Shown: positions 31,775 through 38,837 of the stretch, in pieces
Layout of the letters: every line of letters starts with the position of its first letter
Position numbering within the stretch: position 1 is the stretch's first letter
Assembly: GCA_017467085.1 (NCBI GenBank)
Contig: JAFTSW010000051.1
Location: forward strand, 1-51,804
Direction of reading: 5' to 3'
DNA from: Clostridia bacterium
GTDB lineage: Bacteria; Bacillota; Clostridia; Oscillospirales; CAG-272
Length of the DNA stretch: 51,804 nucleotides
Made by a program: the position numbers and the translations under genes
The notes under the pieces: model-generated
Told to the model about the DNA's origin: nothing
Databases searched by the model: none
Seen by the model: only the letters and a program-made list of their open reading frames with translations

Positions 31775-32752
31775 TTAGAGATAGTGCGCCCGAAGCTCCT
31801 CTGCCGAGAGGGTGGAAAGGTCGGCAGGCGCAATATCCAATACGGTTTTACAGCCATAGTCACCCTTGGCGCTCATTTTGACGATGGCACGGGCGTAGGC
31901 AAGCAGAACCGAGGCGGTAAATTCGGGATTGGAATCGAGAGCAAGGCTATATTCCACAGTATGATGATGCTCACCGTTCACACCCGTCTTACCCGTGCGA
32001 ATGACGCTACCGCCGTGGGGCATACCGCTATGCTTTTCCTTCAGCTCCTCCAGGGAGATAAAGGTGACGGTGGTATCATAATCGGCAAAATAGTTGGGCA
32101 TTTCCTTGATTTCCTTTTCAATTCTCGCAAGGTCTGCCCCTTCCTTGGCGACTACGTAGCATTCACGGGTGTGCTTTTCACGGGTGGAAAGCACGGGCTC
32201 CTTCCCCTCTCTGACGGCGGCAAGCGCCTCGGGGACGGGAACGGTATACTGTCTTGCGTCCAGGACGCCCTCGATACGGCGAATGGCGTCCGAATGCCCC
32301 TGGCTGATGCCACGGCCCCAGAAGGTATAATCGCTGCCATTGGGCAGGACTGCCTCGGCGTATACACGCGCCAAGGAGAAAAGACCGGGGTCCCAGCCAG
32401 CCGAAATCAAGGCGGTGTGCCCGGAAGCTACGGCGGCGTTATGGACGTTTTCAAAATGGGTGGGGATTTTCGCGTGGGTATCGAAGCTATCCACCACGTT
32501 GAAGTCCTTGGCGAGGGCGGGGGTTAAAACGGGAAGGTCGGTTGCGCTTCCGCCACAGATTAACACCACGTCAATTTGCCCCTTGAAGGAGGCAAGGGCG
32601 TCGGCAGAATAGACGGCGACACCCTGGGGCGCCTTGACCGATTCGGGGGGGCGACGGGTGAAGATGCCCACAAGCTCTACGTCCTTGGCGTTTTTGGCGG
32701 CGGCGTAGACACCCTTTCCTAAATTTCCGTATCCGTAAATTGCAATTTTCAT
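31775..32752 (-). CDS. ddh: meso-diaminopimelate dehydrogenase
   Basis: 325 residues from the ATG at 32750-32752, preceded by AAGAAAG. It has an N-terminal NADP Rossmann fold (IAIYGYGNLGKGV) and the Ddh-specific stretches DSFDTHAKIPTHFENV, SAGWDPGLFSL, WGRGISQGHSDAIRRI and HHHTVEYSLALDSNPEF. It aminates tetrahydrodipicolinate to meso-DAP in one step, so the operon uses the dehydrogenase route. It lies between dapB and lysA. Confidence 0.95.
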   Translation of the reverse strand: MKIAIYGYGNLGKGVYAAAKNAKDVELVGIFTRRPPESVKAPQGVAVYSADALASFKGQIDVVLICGGSATDLPVLTPALAKDFNVVDSFDTHAKIPTHFENVHNAAVASGHTALISAGWDPGLFSLARVYAEAVLPNGSDYTFWGRGISQGHSDAIRRIEGVLDARQYTVPVPEALAAVREGKEPVLSTREKHTRECYVVAKEGADLARIEKEIKEMPNYFADYDTTVTFISLEELKEKHSGMPHGGSVIRTGKTGVNGEHHHTVEYSLALDSNPEFTASVLLAYARAIVKMSAKGDYGCKTVLDIAPADLSTLSAEELRAHYL

Positions 32753-32769
32753 AGCTTTCTTATAATGGC

Positions 32770-33507
32770 TTACACCATATCCTTCATAGAATAAAGTCCC
32801 GCTTCCTTGCCACAAAGGAAGGCGGCGGCGGCAAGGGCACCCTCGGCAAAGAGGGCGCGGCTATGCGCCTCGTGCTTTAAGGTGATGGTTTGATTTTGGG
32901 TGGCCACTATCACCTCGTGCTCTCCGACCACGTTGCCCATACGCAGGGAGTGAATACCGATTTCCGCCTTGGTACGGGGCGCGTGGCCGCTTCTGCCCAT
33001 GACGGTGAACGCCTCGGGGCGCACCTCCATAATGCCGTTTGCCAGCATCAGGGCGGTACCGCTGGGGGCGTCTATTTTTCTATCGTGATGCTTTTCGATA
33101 ATTTCAATTTCCGCTTCGGGAAGCGCCGCCGCCGTTTTCTTGGCAAGCTCCAATAAGAGCGCAACGCCGTAGGACATATTGGCGGAGAAAAAGACGGGGA
33201 TTTCCTTTGCCGCCTCGGTGATGGCGGCAAGCTCTGCCTCATTTTGCCCCGTGGTTGCTACCACAACGGGGGTTTTGGTTCTTTTGGCGTAGGCAAGCAG
33301 GGGGACAATCGCCGAATGATGGGAAAAGTCCACGATGACGTCTGCCTTTTCCTTGATAGCGTTAAAATCCGTATAGACGGGAACGGCAGCCTCGGTGGGG
33401 ACGATATCCACCCCAACGGCAAGCTCTGCCCCACGGTAGCCAGCCGCGCAGAGCGCCGCTACCTCTTTTCCCATATGACCGTTAAAGCCCGACAGTAAAA
33501 TTTTCAT
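32770..33507 (-). CDS. dapB: 4-hydroxy-tetrahydrodipicolinate reductase
   Basis: 245 residues from the ATG at 33505-33507 (MKILLSGFNGHMG); a TTG 12 bases upstream is the alternative. It carries the nucleotide-binding GFNGHMG, DFSHHS, TGQNEAEL, EIIEKHHDRKIDAPSGTA (split) and a C-terminal KHEAHSRALFAEGALAAA. It reduces the DapA product to tetrahydrodipicolinate. The ribosome site is separated from the start by a mini-hairpin, as for plsY. Confidence 0.95.
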   Translation of the reverse strand: MKILLSGFNGHMGKEVAALCAAGYRGAELAVGVDIVPTEAAVPVYTDFNAIKEKADVIVDFSHHSAIVPLLAYAKRTKTPVVVATTGQNEAELAAITEAAKEIPVFFSANMSYGVALLLELAKKTAAALPEAEIEIIEKHHDRKIDAPSGTALMLANGIMEVRPEAFTVMGRSGHAPRTKAEIGIHSLRMGNVVGEHEVIVATQNQTITLKHEAHSRALFAEGALAAAAFLCGKEAGLYSMKDMV

Positions 33508-33517
33508 AGTCTTGTTC

Positions 33518-33536
33518 AACCCGAGGGTTGCCTTTC
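33518..33536 (-). promoter_or_regulatory. hairpin between Shine-Dalgarno and dapB start
   Basis: GAAAGG (33531-33536), C, then AACCC-TC-GGGTT (33518-33529), then 10 bases to the ATG. Folding brings the effective spacing to 11. Same layout as upstream of plsY. Confidence 0.5.
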
Positions 33537-33543
33537 TTCAAAA

Positions 33544-34431
33544 TCAGACGGAGAGCCCTGCTTTTCTCATCAGCGCAAGCAGAACCTCTCTGTTCTTTGC
33601 CTCCATCGGCGTCAAGGGCAGGCGCAGATAATCGTCACAGAAGCCCATAGCCGCCATTGCCGCCTTCACGGGAATGGGGTTCACCTCCGAGAAGAGGGCA
33701 TCGATAAGGTCGATATAGTCAAGCTGCATCTTGGCGGCGGCTTTGGTTTCGCCCTCCATATAGAGATGACACATTTGGGAGGTTTCGGTGGGCAACAGGT
33801 TAGAAAGCACCGAGATAACGCCCTTACTGCCCAAGGAAAGGACGGGGATAATCTGGTCATCGTTGCCCGAATAAATGGCAATTTCATCCCCCACGAGAGA
33901 AGCGAGCTTGGCTATCTGGGAGATATTGCCCGATGCCTCCTTGACGCCCACCACATAGGGATTTTCAGCCAGGCGCGCTACCGTTTCGGGCAGAAGGTTA
34001 CAGCCCGTACGGGAGGGGACGTTATAGAGAATGGAGGGGAGCTTCACCTCGTTTGCCACCGCTTCAAAGGAGATTTGCATACCCTTCTGGGTTGCCTTAT
34101 TGTAATAGGGGGTTACTAAGAGAAGTCCGTCGGAGCCAACCTCCTTGGCGTAACGGGAAAGCTCCACGGCGTAGGCGGTATCGTTAGAGCCAGTGCCCGC
34201 GATAACGGGGACTCTGCCCTTTACCTGCTCCACGCAGAAGCGGATTGCCTCCTTATGCTCCTCATCGGTAAGGGTGGAGCCCTCGCCCGTGGTGCCTACT
34301 GCCACGATGGCGTCAATCTTCTTGGAGATTTGCCATTCCAGAAGGTCGGAAAACTTATTGTAGTCAACGCCCTTTTCGTTAAGGGGGGTAATAATGGCGG
34401 TTGCCGCGCCCGTAAAGAGGATTTCTTTCAT
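33544..34431 (-). CDS. dapA: 4-hydroxy-tetrahydrodipicolinate synthase
   Basis: 295 residues from the ATG at 34429-34431, preceded by GGAGAAA; the open frame upstream runs through the riboswitch and is not coding. It is a class I aldolase-fold enzyme with VGTTGEGSTLTDEEH, LLVTPYYNK, and YNVPSRTGCNL, and the Schiff-base Lys is in VGVKEASGN. It is the first gene of the operon. Confidence 0.95.
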   Translation of the reverse strand: MKEILFTGAATAIITPLNEKGVDYNKFSDLLEWQISKKIDAIVAVGTTGEGSTLTDEEHKEAIRFCVEQVKGRVPVIAGTGSNDTAYAVELSRYAKEVGSDGLLLVTPYYNKATQKGMQISFEAVANEVKLPSILYNVPSRTGCNLLPETVARLAENPYVVGVKEASGNISQIAKLASLVGDEIAIYSGNDDQIIPVLSLGSKGVISVLSNLLPTETSQMCHLYMEGETKAAAKMQLDYIDLIDALFSEVNPIPVKAAMAAMGFCDDYLRLPLTPMEAKNREVLLALMRKAGLSV

Positions 34432-34477
34432 TTTTTTCTCCGTTCCGCCGCGCTCCGCGGCTTGATTTTTTACAAAC

Positions 34478-34503
34478 AAAAAAGACAGCCATACGGCTAT
34501 CCC
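34478..34503 (-). terminator. riboswitch expression-platform terminator
   Basis: Read leftward, GATAGCC and GGCTGTC form a hairpin followed by six T. It sits between the lysine aptamer and dapA, so it is the termination switch. Confidence 0.8.
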
Positions 34504-34533
34504 ACAATACTCCCATAAAAACAGAATATCAAA

Positions 34534-34690
34534 GGATAGCTCTCCGCATTTCTGCGACAACAGCACAAATCTTATTTGAGCTGCCAGCAAGGCGCCCGCC
34601 ACGGCACTTCACTTCGGCACCCTACCCCTTTTCCGCGCGGCTTTGGCAGCCGTTTTCCCACGGTACTCTTTGCAAGGTGCGCCTCTATCT
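34534..34690 (-). ncRNA. lysine riboswitch (L box) upstream of dapA
   Basis: Minus-strand RNA starts AGATAGAGGCGC (34679-34690), with AGAGTA, GGTGCCGAAG and CTGGCAGCTC segments, and closes with GGAGAGCTATC (about 34535-34545), as in L-box leaders. The P1 arms GATAG/CTATC pair. Lysine binding is expected to favour the downstream terminator and lower expression of dapA-dapB-ddh-lysA. Confidence 0.9.
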
Positions 34691-34717
34691 CCACCGCTTT
34701 TGCGGTTTGATGGCATT

Positions 34718-34746
34718 ATTCTATCACATCCCTTGCGGTTTGTCAA
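34718..34746 (-). promoter_or_regulatory. promoter of lysine operon
   Basis: TTGACA (34741-34746), 17 bases, TAGAAT (34718-34723) on the minus strand, 27 bases before the aptamer. Confidence 0.8.
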
Positions 34747-34773
34747 TAGGCTTTCCTTCATATTTTAAGAAAA

Positions 34774-34799
34774 ATCCCCTTTGCTTCCGCAAAGGGGAT
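34774..34799 (-). terminator. terminator of prs
   Basis: ATCCCCTTTGC pairs with GCAAAGGGGAT around TTCC and is followed leftward by TTTTCTTAAAA. It lies 9 bases after the prs stop. Confidence 0.85.
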
Positions 34800-34807
34800 G
34801 GATTTTT

Positions 34808-35932
34808 TTAGTTTTTCTCGCCTGCGCGTCTATGCTTTTCAAGCAGCTTGTGAATTCTCTTGGAATGGTCAAGCAGGCCGCTGATGCTCTGGTCATGGTT
34901 GAGGGTATCGATGAGGTAGGCAACGTACTTGCACATATTGACCTCACAGTACCATTCTCTTTGCAAAAGCTCGGGGGTGCGGTAGATAAGGTTGGTGGTG
35001 AACACCTTGGTCAAAAGACCGTCGGCATACGCCTTATCCATATTATCCAGCGTATTGCAGAAGAGCCCGAAGGTGGCGAACACGAAGACACGGTTGGCGC
35101 CTCTTTCCTTTAACTGCTGTGCTACGTCAATGATGGAGTCGCCGGAGGAAATCATATCGTCTACCACGATAACGTCCATACCCGTCAGGTCACGGCCCAA
35201 ATACTCGTGCGCCTCGATGGGGTTCTTGCCGTTAACGACGATGGAGTAGTTACGGCGCTTGTAGAACATACCCAAGTCAATGCCGAGCATAGAGGAATAG
35301 TACATACATCTACCCATAGCGCCCTCGTCGGGAGAAACAATCATAATCTTCTCCTTGTCGAAGGTGATGTCGGGATAGGTGCGAACCATTGCCTTAATCA
35401 TCTGATAGCAGGAGCGCACGTTGTCAAAGCCGCTCAAGGGAATAGCGTTCTGCACACGGGGGTCATGGGCGTCGAAGGTGATGAAGTTGGTCACGCCCAT
35501 ATTCATCAGCTCCTGCAATGCCACAGCGCAGTCCAAGGACTCACGTCCCGAGCGCTTATGCTGTCTGCCCTCGTAGAGCATAGGCATCACCACGGAAATT
35601 CTTCTTGCCTTACCGCCGATTGCGGCAATAATGCGCTTTAAGTCGGCAAAATGCTCGTCGGGACTCATAGGCACCTCTTTGCCGTACATCTGATAGGTAA
35701 CACCGTGATTGAAGCAATCGCAAATAATATACACGTCATTTCCGCGCATAGAATGGGAAACCATACCCTTTGCCTCACCGCTACCAAAGCGGGGGCAGGA
35801 TGCCTCTACCAAAAAGGTTTCCTCGTTATCGTGACGGCGCCATTCCTTCAAATAGGCGTCTACCTGGGCGGCGAATGCCTCACAGCCCTTCATACCAATG
35901 ACGTTTAATTCTCCGTACAGTGAATCTTTCAT
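34808..35932 (-). CDS. prs: ribose-phosphate pyrophosphokinase (long form)
   Basis: 374 residues; ATG preceded by GAGGGGGAA. Recognisable blocks are MPMLYEGRQHKRSGRES, FDAHDPRVQNA and the PRPP-binding VIVVDDMISSGDSIID. It makes PRPP from ribose-5-phosphate and ATP. Classic Prs has about 310-320 residues; this one is longer, with an extra N-terminal stretch of about 60 residues and an altered C-terminus, as in a divergent clostridial subfamily. Its transcript probably starts upstream of the thuA relic. Confidence 0.9.
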   Translation of the reverse strand: MKDSLYGELNVIGMKGCEAFAAQVDAYLKEWRRHDNEETFLVEASCPRFGSGEAKGMVSHSMRGNDVYIICDCFNHGVTYQMYGKEVPMSPDEHFADLKRIIAAIGGKARRISVVMPMLYEGRQHKRSGRESLDCAVALQELMNMGVTNFITFDAHDPRVQNAIPLSGFDNVRSCYQMIKAMVRTYPDITFDKEKIMIVSPDEGAMGRCMYYSSMLGIDLGMFYKRRNYSIVVNGKNPIEAHEYLGRDLTGMDVIVVDDMISSGDSIIDVAQQLKERGANRVFVFATFGLFCNTLDNMDKAYADGLLTKVFTTNLIYRTPELLQREWYCEVNMCKYVAYLIDTLNHDQSISGLLDHSKRIHKLLEKHRRAGEKN

Positions 35933-35965
35933 GTTTTTCCCCCTCTGATTGTTCTTATATTGACT

Positions 35966-36163
35966 TTATTTAATATCCTGTATCTGATGCTTGTCCCCCA
36001 AGACGCACCCTTCGCCCAAGGCAGCGATACGCACCGAGAAGTCCTCGTTCTTACACAAAAAAGATGCTATATAGCCGTGAATCCCCTAAGAGTACAGCTC
36101 CATAGCATCCTTATCCGTTCTTTCGTGTCTGTATTCGTTCCAAACGGTCACTTGAATTGCCAT
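35966..36163 (-). pseudogene. ThuA-family relic with internal stop
   Basis: From an ATG at 36161-36163 with its own GGAGATTGAT, the frame reads MAIQVTVWNEYRHERTDKD. A TAG follows where ThuA has the residue before GIH; the same frame then continues GIHGYIASFLCKNEDFSVR before losing similarity. ThuA-like proteins are glutamine-amidotransferase-like enzymes linked to trehalose use. Only about 50 of 240 codons remain. The rest of 35933-36412 holds the promoter below and no other gene. Confidence 0.7.
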
Positions 36164-36224
36164 ATCAATCTCCATTTCTGTTTTACGCGCATACTTGCCC
36201 ACGAAAGAGCCTTTTTCTATTTTT

Positions 36225-36253
36225 ATTATACCGATAGAAGGAAAAAAAGTCAA
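36225..36253 (-). promoter_or_regulatory. intact promoter upstream of thuA relic
   Basis: TTGACT (36248-36253), 17 bases, TATAAT (36225-36230) on the minus strand. No better promoter is seen between the relic and prs, so it may now drive prs. Confidence 0.75.
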
Positions 36254-36412
36254 GTGGCAATCCGTACAAAAGGAAAAAAGTTTTTCACTTTTTTTGTCCG
36301 TTTGTAACAAAAGCCCCATTCGCCCTCTTTCGACGCATTTTCCCCCATCCGTCATAATATAATGATAGACGGTCATGCAGACAAGAGAAAACCAATCAAG
36401 AAAGGAGAAGCT

Positions 36413-36817
36413 ATGCCAGACTCACAGGACAACGGGTATTTAACCGTTTTCGTCACCTCTGCCGCCTCCTCTATTCCCATTGAGGGCGCCTTGGTGCGTA
36501 TTTCGGGAGATGGGATTGAGGACGTGGTGCGCTTTACGGACAAAAGCGGCAAGACGGAGAAAATCACCCTGCCCTCTCCGCCTATGGCGAACTCAAAGAC
36601 GCCGGGACAGCAGACCCCCTTCACCTCCTACCGCATTTCGGTTTTCAAGGAGGGCTTTTACACACAGCAGACCCAGAACGTGCCCGTGTTCCCCTCCGTT
36701 TCCGCCACCCAGCCCATCAATCTTATCGGTCTTTCGGAATACAATTCCGACACCGTGCTTCCCTTTGAGAGTCTTTTGACGGTGGAGGAAAATCCCCAGG
36801 TCCTTGACAGGAGATAG
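36413..36817 (+). CDS. hypothetical protein with carboxypeptidase-regulatory-like fold
   Basis: 134 residues from the ATG at 36413, preceded by AAGGAGAAG. The sequence has a beta-sandwich pattern (NGYLTVFVTSAASSIPIEGA, VVRFTDKSGKTEKITLP, YRISVFKEGFYT) like CarboxypepD_reg or Cna-B modules. No signal peptide or cell-wall anchor is visible. It is coupled (8-base gap) to the SpoIID-like protein and probably works in the same spore or envelope process. Confidence 0.7.
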   Translation: MPDSQDNGYLTVFVTSAASSIPIEGALVRISGDGIEDVVRFTDKSGKTEKITLPSPPMANSKTPGQQTPFTSYRISVFKEGFYTQQTQNVPVFPSVSATQPINLIGLSEYNSDTVLPFESLLTVEENPQVLDRR

Positions 36818-36825
36818 GAGAAGCT

Positions 36826-38223
36826 ATGCCCAACATACCCATTATTCCCGAGACGATTACCGTCCATTTGGGACGGCCTGCGGAGAACGCTCGGAACGTG
36901 ACGGTTCCCTTTCCCGAATACATCAAGAACGTAGCGTCCAGCGAAATCTATCCTACCTGGCCCGAGAGCGCGGTGCGCGCCAACATATACGCCCAGATTT
37001 CCTACACGTTAAACCGCGTATACACCGAATTTTACCGCGCACAGGGCTATGATTTTGACATTACCAGCTCCACCGCCTATGACCAATCCTTCGTATACGG
37101 CAGAGAGATTTTCGACAACATCTCTCAAATCGTGGACGAGATTTTTAACAGCTACATACGCCGCCAAGGGAGCGTCGCGCCGCTTTTCGCCGCTTACTGC
37201 GACGGGGTGGAGGTTTCCTGCGGCGGTCTTTCCCAATGGGGGACGGTCCCTCTGGCGGAGGCAGGGCTTTCGCCCTTTCAGATTTTACAGAACTACTACG
37301 GGGACGATATTGAGCTGATAGAGAACGCTCCCGTGGGACGGGTAGATGACAGCGCCCCTGCCATTCCCCTGCGCTTGGGGCAGGCAAACCCCAACGTGGA
37401 GCTGATACAGACAAGGCTTAACCGCATTTCCAAAAACTACCCTGCTATTCCCAAGATATATCCCGTGAACGGGGTTTTCGGCGTTTCTACCGAGGATGCG
37501 GTGGAGGCGTTTCAGCGCATTTTCGGCTTGACGGCTGACGGGGTTGTGGGGAATGCCACCTGGTATCGGATTTTGTACGTATACAACGGGGTCAAGCGGC
37601 TTTCGGAGCTGAACGCGGAGGGGCTTGCCTTATCGGAGGTTTCCTCCCAATATCCCTCTATGCTGGCACCGGGGGACACGGGGGACGGGGTGCGCTACCT
37701 GCAATTTTATTTATCCTACATTGCCGACTTCGTTCCCACCGTTTCGCCCGTTGCCATTGACGGCGTTTTCGGGGCGGAAACGGAGGCGGCGGTCCGTTCC
37801 TTTCAAAGCTCCTATTCCCTCTCCCCCGACGGGGTGGTGGGGGAGCTGACCTGGAGCACCATTTACAACGTATACCTGGGGCTTGTGGAGTCCTTACCCT
37901 TATCCTACACCGAGGGGCTGACCGTCCCCTTCCCGGGGACACTGCTCTCCTTGGGGTCAGAGGGAGAGGACGTGCGCCTTTTACAGGAATACCTGCGCTA
38001 TCTGTCTGATTTTTACCCCCAAATTCCTGCCATTGTGCCCGACGGCTTTTTCGGCACGGCAACCGAGGCGGCGGTGACTGCCTTCCAAGATTTATTCGGC
38101 ATTGACATCAACAGAGGGGTGGTTGGCGGACTGACCTGGGACGCCATCACCTCGGCATACGATGACGCCTACAACGGGCGTCGGGCTTCTCCCCTGCAAT
38201 ACCCCGGGGGAGTTATTTCATAA
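36826..38223 (+). CDS. SpoIID-like domain plus three peptidoglycan-binding repeats
   Basis: 465 residues; ATG preceded by AGGAGAAGC. Residues about 15-165 resemble a SpoIID/amidase-enhancer domain (FPEYIKNVASSEIYPTWPES, YCDGVEVSCGGLSQWG). Three PG_binding_1 repeats follow at about 180-260, 280-350 and 375-450, each with a D/NGVFG or DGFFG turn and an AVxxFQ helix. The absence of a signal peptide is unusual for a wall enzyme and suggests a role in the mother cell or export by another route. SpoIID cuts glycan strands in engulfment; activity here is inferred. Confidence 0.75.
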   Translation: MPNIPIIPETITVHLGRPAENARNVTVPFPEYIKNVASSEIYPTWPESAVRANIYAQISYTLNRVYTEFYRAQGYDFDITSSTAYDQSFVYGREIFDNISQIVDEIFNSYIRRQGSVAPLFAAYCDGVEVSCGGLSQWGTVPLAEAGLSPFQILQNYYGDDIELIENAPVGRVDDSAPAIPLRLGQANPNVELIQTRLNRISKNYPAIPKIYPVNGVFGVSTEDAVEAFQRIFGLTADGVVGNATWYRILYVYNGVKRLSELNAEGLALSEVSSQYPSMLAPGDTGDGVRYLQFYLSYIADFVPTVSPVAIDGVFGAETEAAVRSFQSSYSLSPDGVVGELTWSTIYNVYLGLVESLPLSYTEGLTVPFPGTLLSLGSEGEDVRLLQEYLRYLSDFYPQIPAIVPDGFFGTATEAAVTAFQDLFGIDINRGVVGGLTWDAITSAYDDAYNGRRASPLQYPGGVIS

Positions 38224-38240
38224 TATAGGAGAAAAGAGCC

Positions 38241-38756
38241 ATGGCGACAGAGGAAAGATTGATAGACATAAGGGACAGACAAGAGGCTGTCCAACGGATT
38301 CAGCGTTTTTTGATTTCGGTGGCGTACGGGAGGGGAGAAAATCCCCTTTTGACGGCAGACGGGATTTACGGCGAGGAAACCCGCGAGGCGGTGCGTATTT
38401 TTCAACGGGAAGAGGGCTTGGAGGTGACGGGGGTTGTGGATTTCGTCACCTGGGAGCTGCTTGCCGCCGCCTTTGAGGAAAGGGAGCGGGAAAGCGGCAG
38501 CGACCTTTTGCCTGCCCTGGCGTTCCCGATGCAATTAGGGGATTCTGGCAGCTATATTTCCCTTTTGCAGGCGATTTTAGAGGAGCTGACGGGAGATAGG
38601 CTTTCCCACGACGGCTTTTTCGGCAGCAACACGGAGGAGGCGGTACGCAAGCTGGAGAAGCGATACGGGCACGCCTCCACGGGCAAGGTAGACGCGCTTC
38701 TATGGCGGCGCCTGGCGCTGGAATACAAGGAAAAAACAGCGGCGGGGCTTTCATAA
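38241..38756 (+). CDS. peptidoglycan-binding protein (two repeats)
   Basis: 171 residues starting 17 bases after the previous gene, with GGAGAAAAG upstream. Two PG_binding_1 modules: TADGIYGEETREAVRIFQ at about 40-60 and HDGFFGSNTEEAVRKLEKRY at about 120-145. No signal peptide and no catalytic domain. It probably evolved from the three-repeat protein next to it and acts with it. Confidence 0.8.
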   Translation: MATEERLIDIRDRQEAVQRIQRFLISVAYGRGENPLLTADGIYGEETREAVRIFQREEGLEVTGVVDFVTWELLAAAFEERERESGSDLLPALAFPMQLGDSGSYISLLQAILEELTGDRLSHDGFFGSNTEEAVRKLEKRYGHASTGKVDALLWRRLALEYKEKTAAGLS

Positions 38757-38837
38757 AAAAAGCGCTTCCCTGCAAATATCACGAAAAAAGAGGCAATACT
38801 GTACTCGGCGCACACGGCGCCGAAAGGAGAGGTTTTT

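Noticed and set aside
30877..31881. Long frame antisense to lysA and ddh
   Set aside because: Same reasoning: lysA and ddh motifs are unambiguous on the minus strand and the frame has no start site of its own.
34432..34602. N-terminal extension of dapA
   Set aside because: The open frame continues upstream only because the riboswitch happens to lack stops; the aptamer and terminator explain that sequence, and the ATG at 34431 has a proper ribosome site.
36353..36363. Sporulation sigma promoter before the SpoIID-like cluster
   Set aside because: CATAATATA matches a sigma-K -10 loosely, but no -35 with correct spacing is present.
36086..36376. Intact small gene upstream of prs
   Set aside because: Its last 24 codons are the start of ThuA and its upstream part covers the promoter, so it is not a gene.
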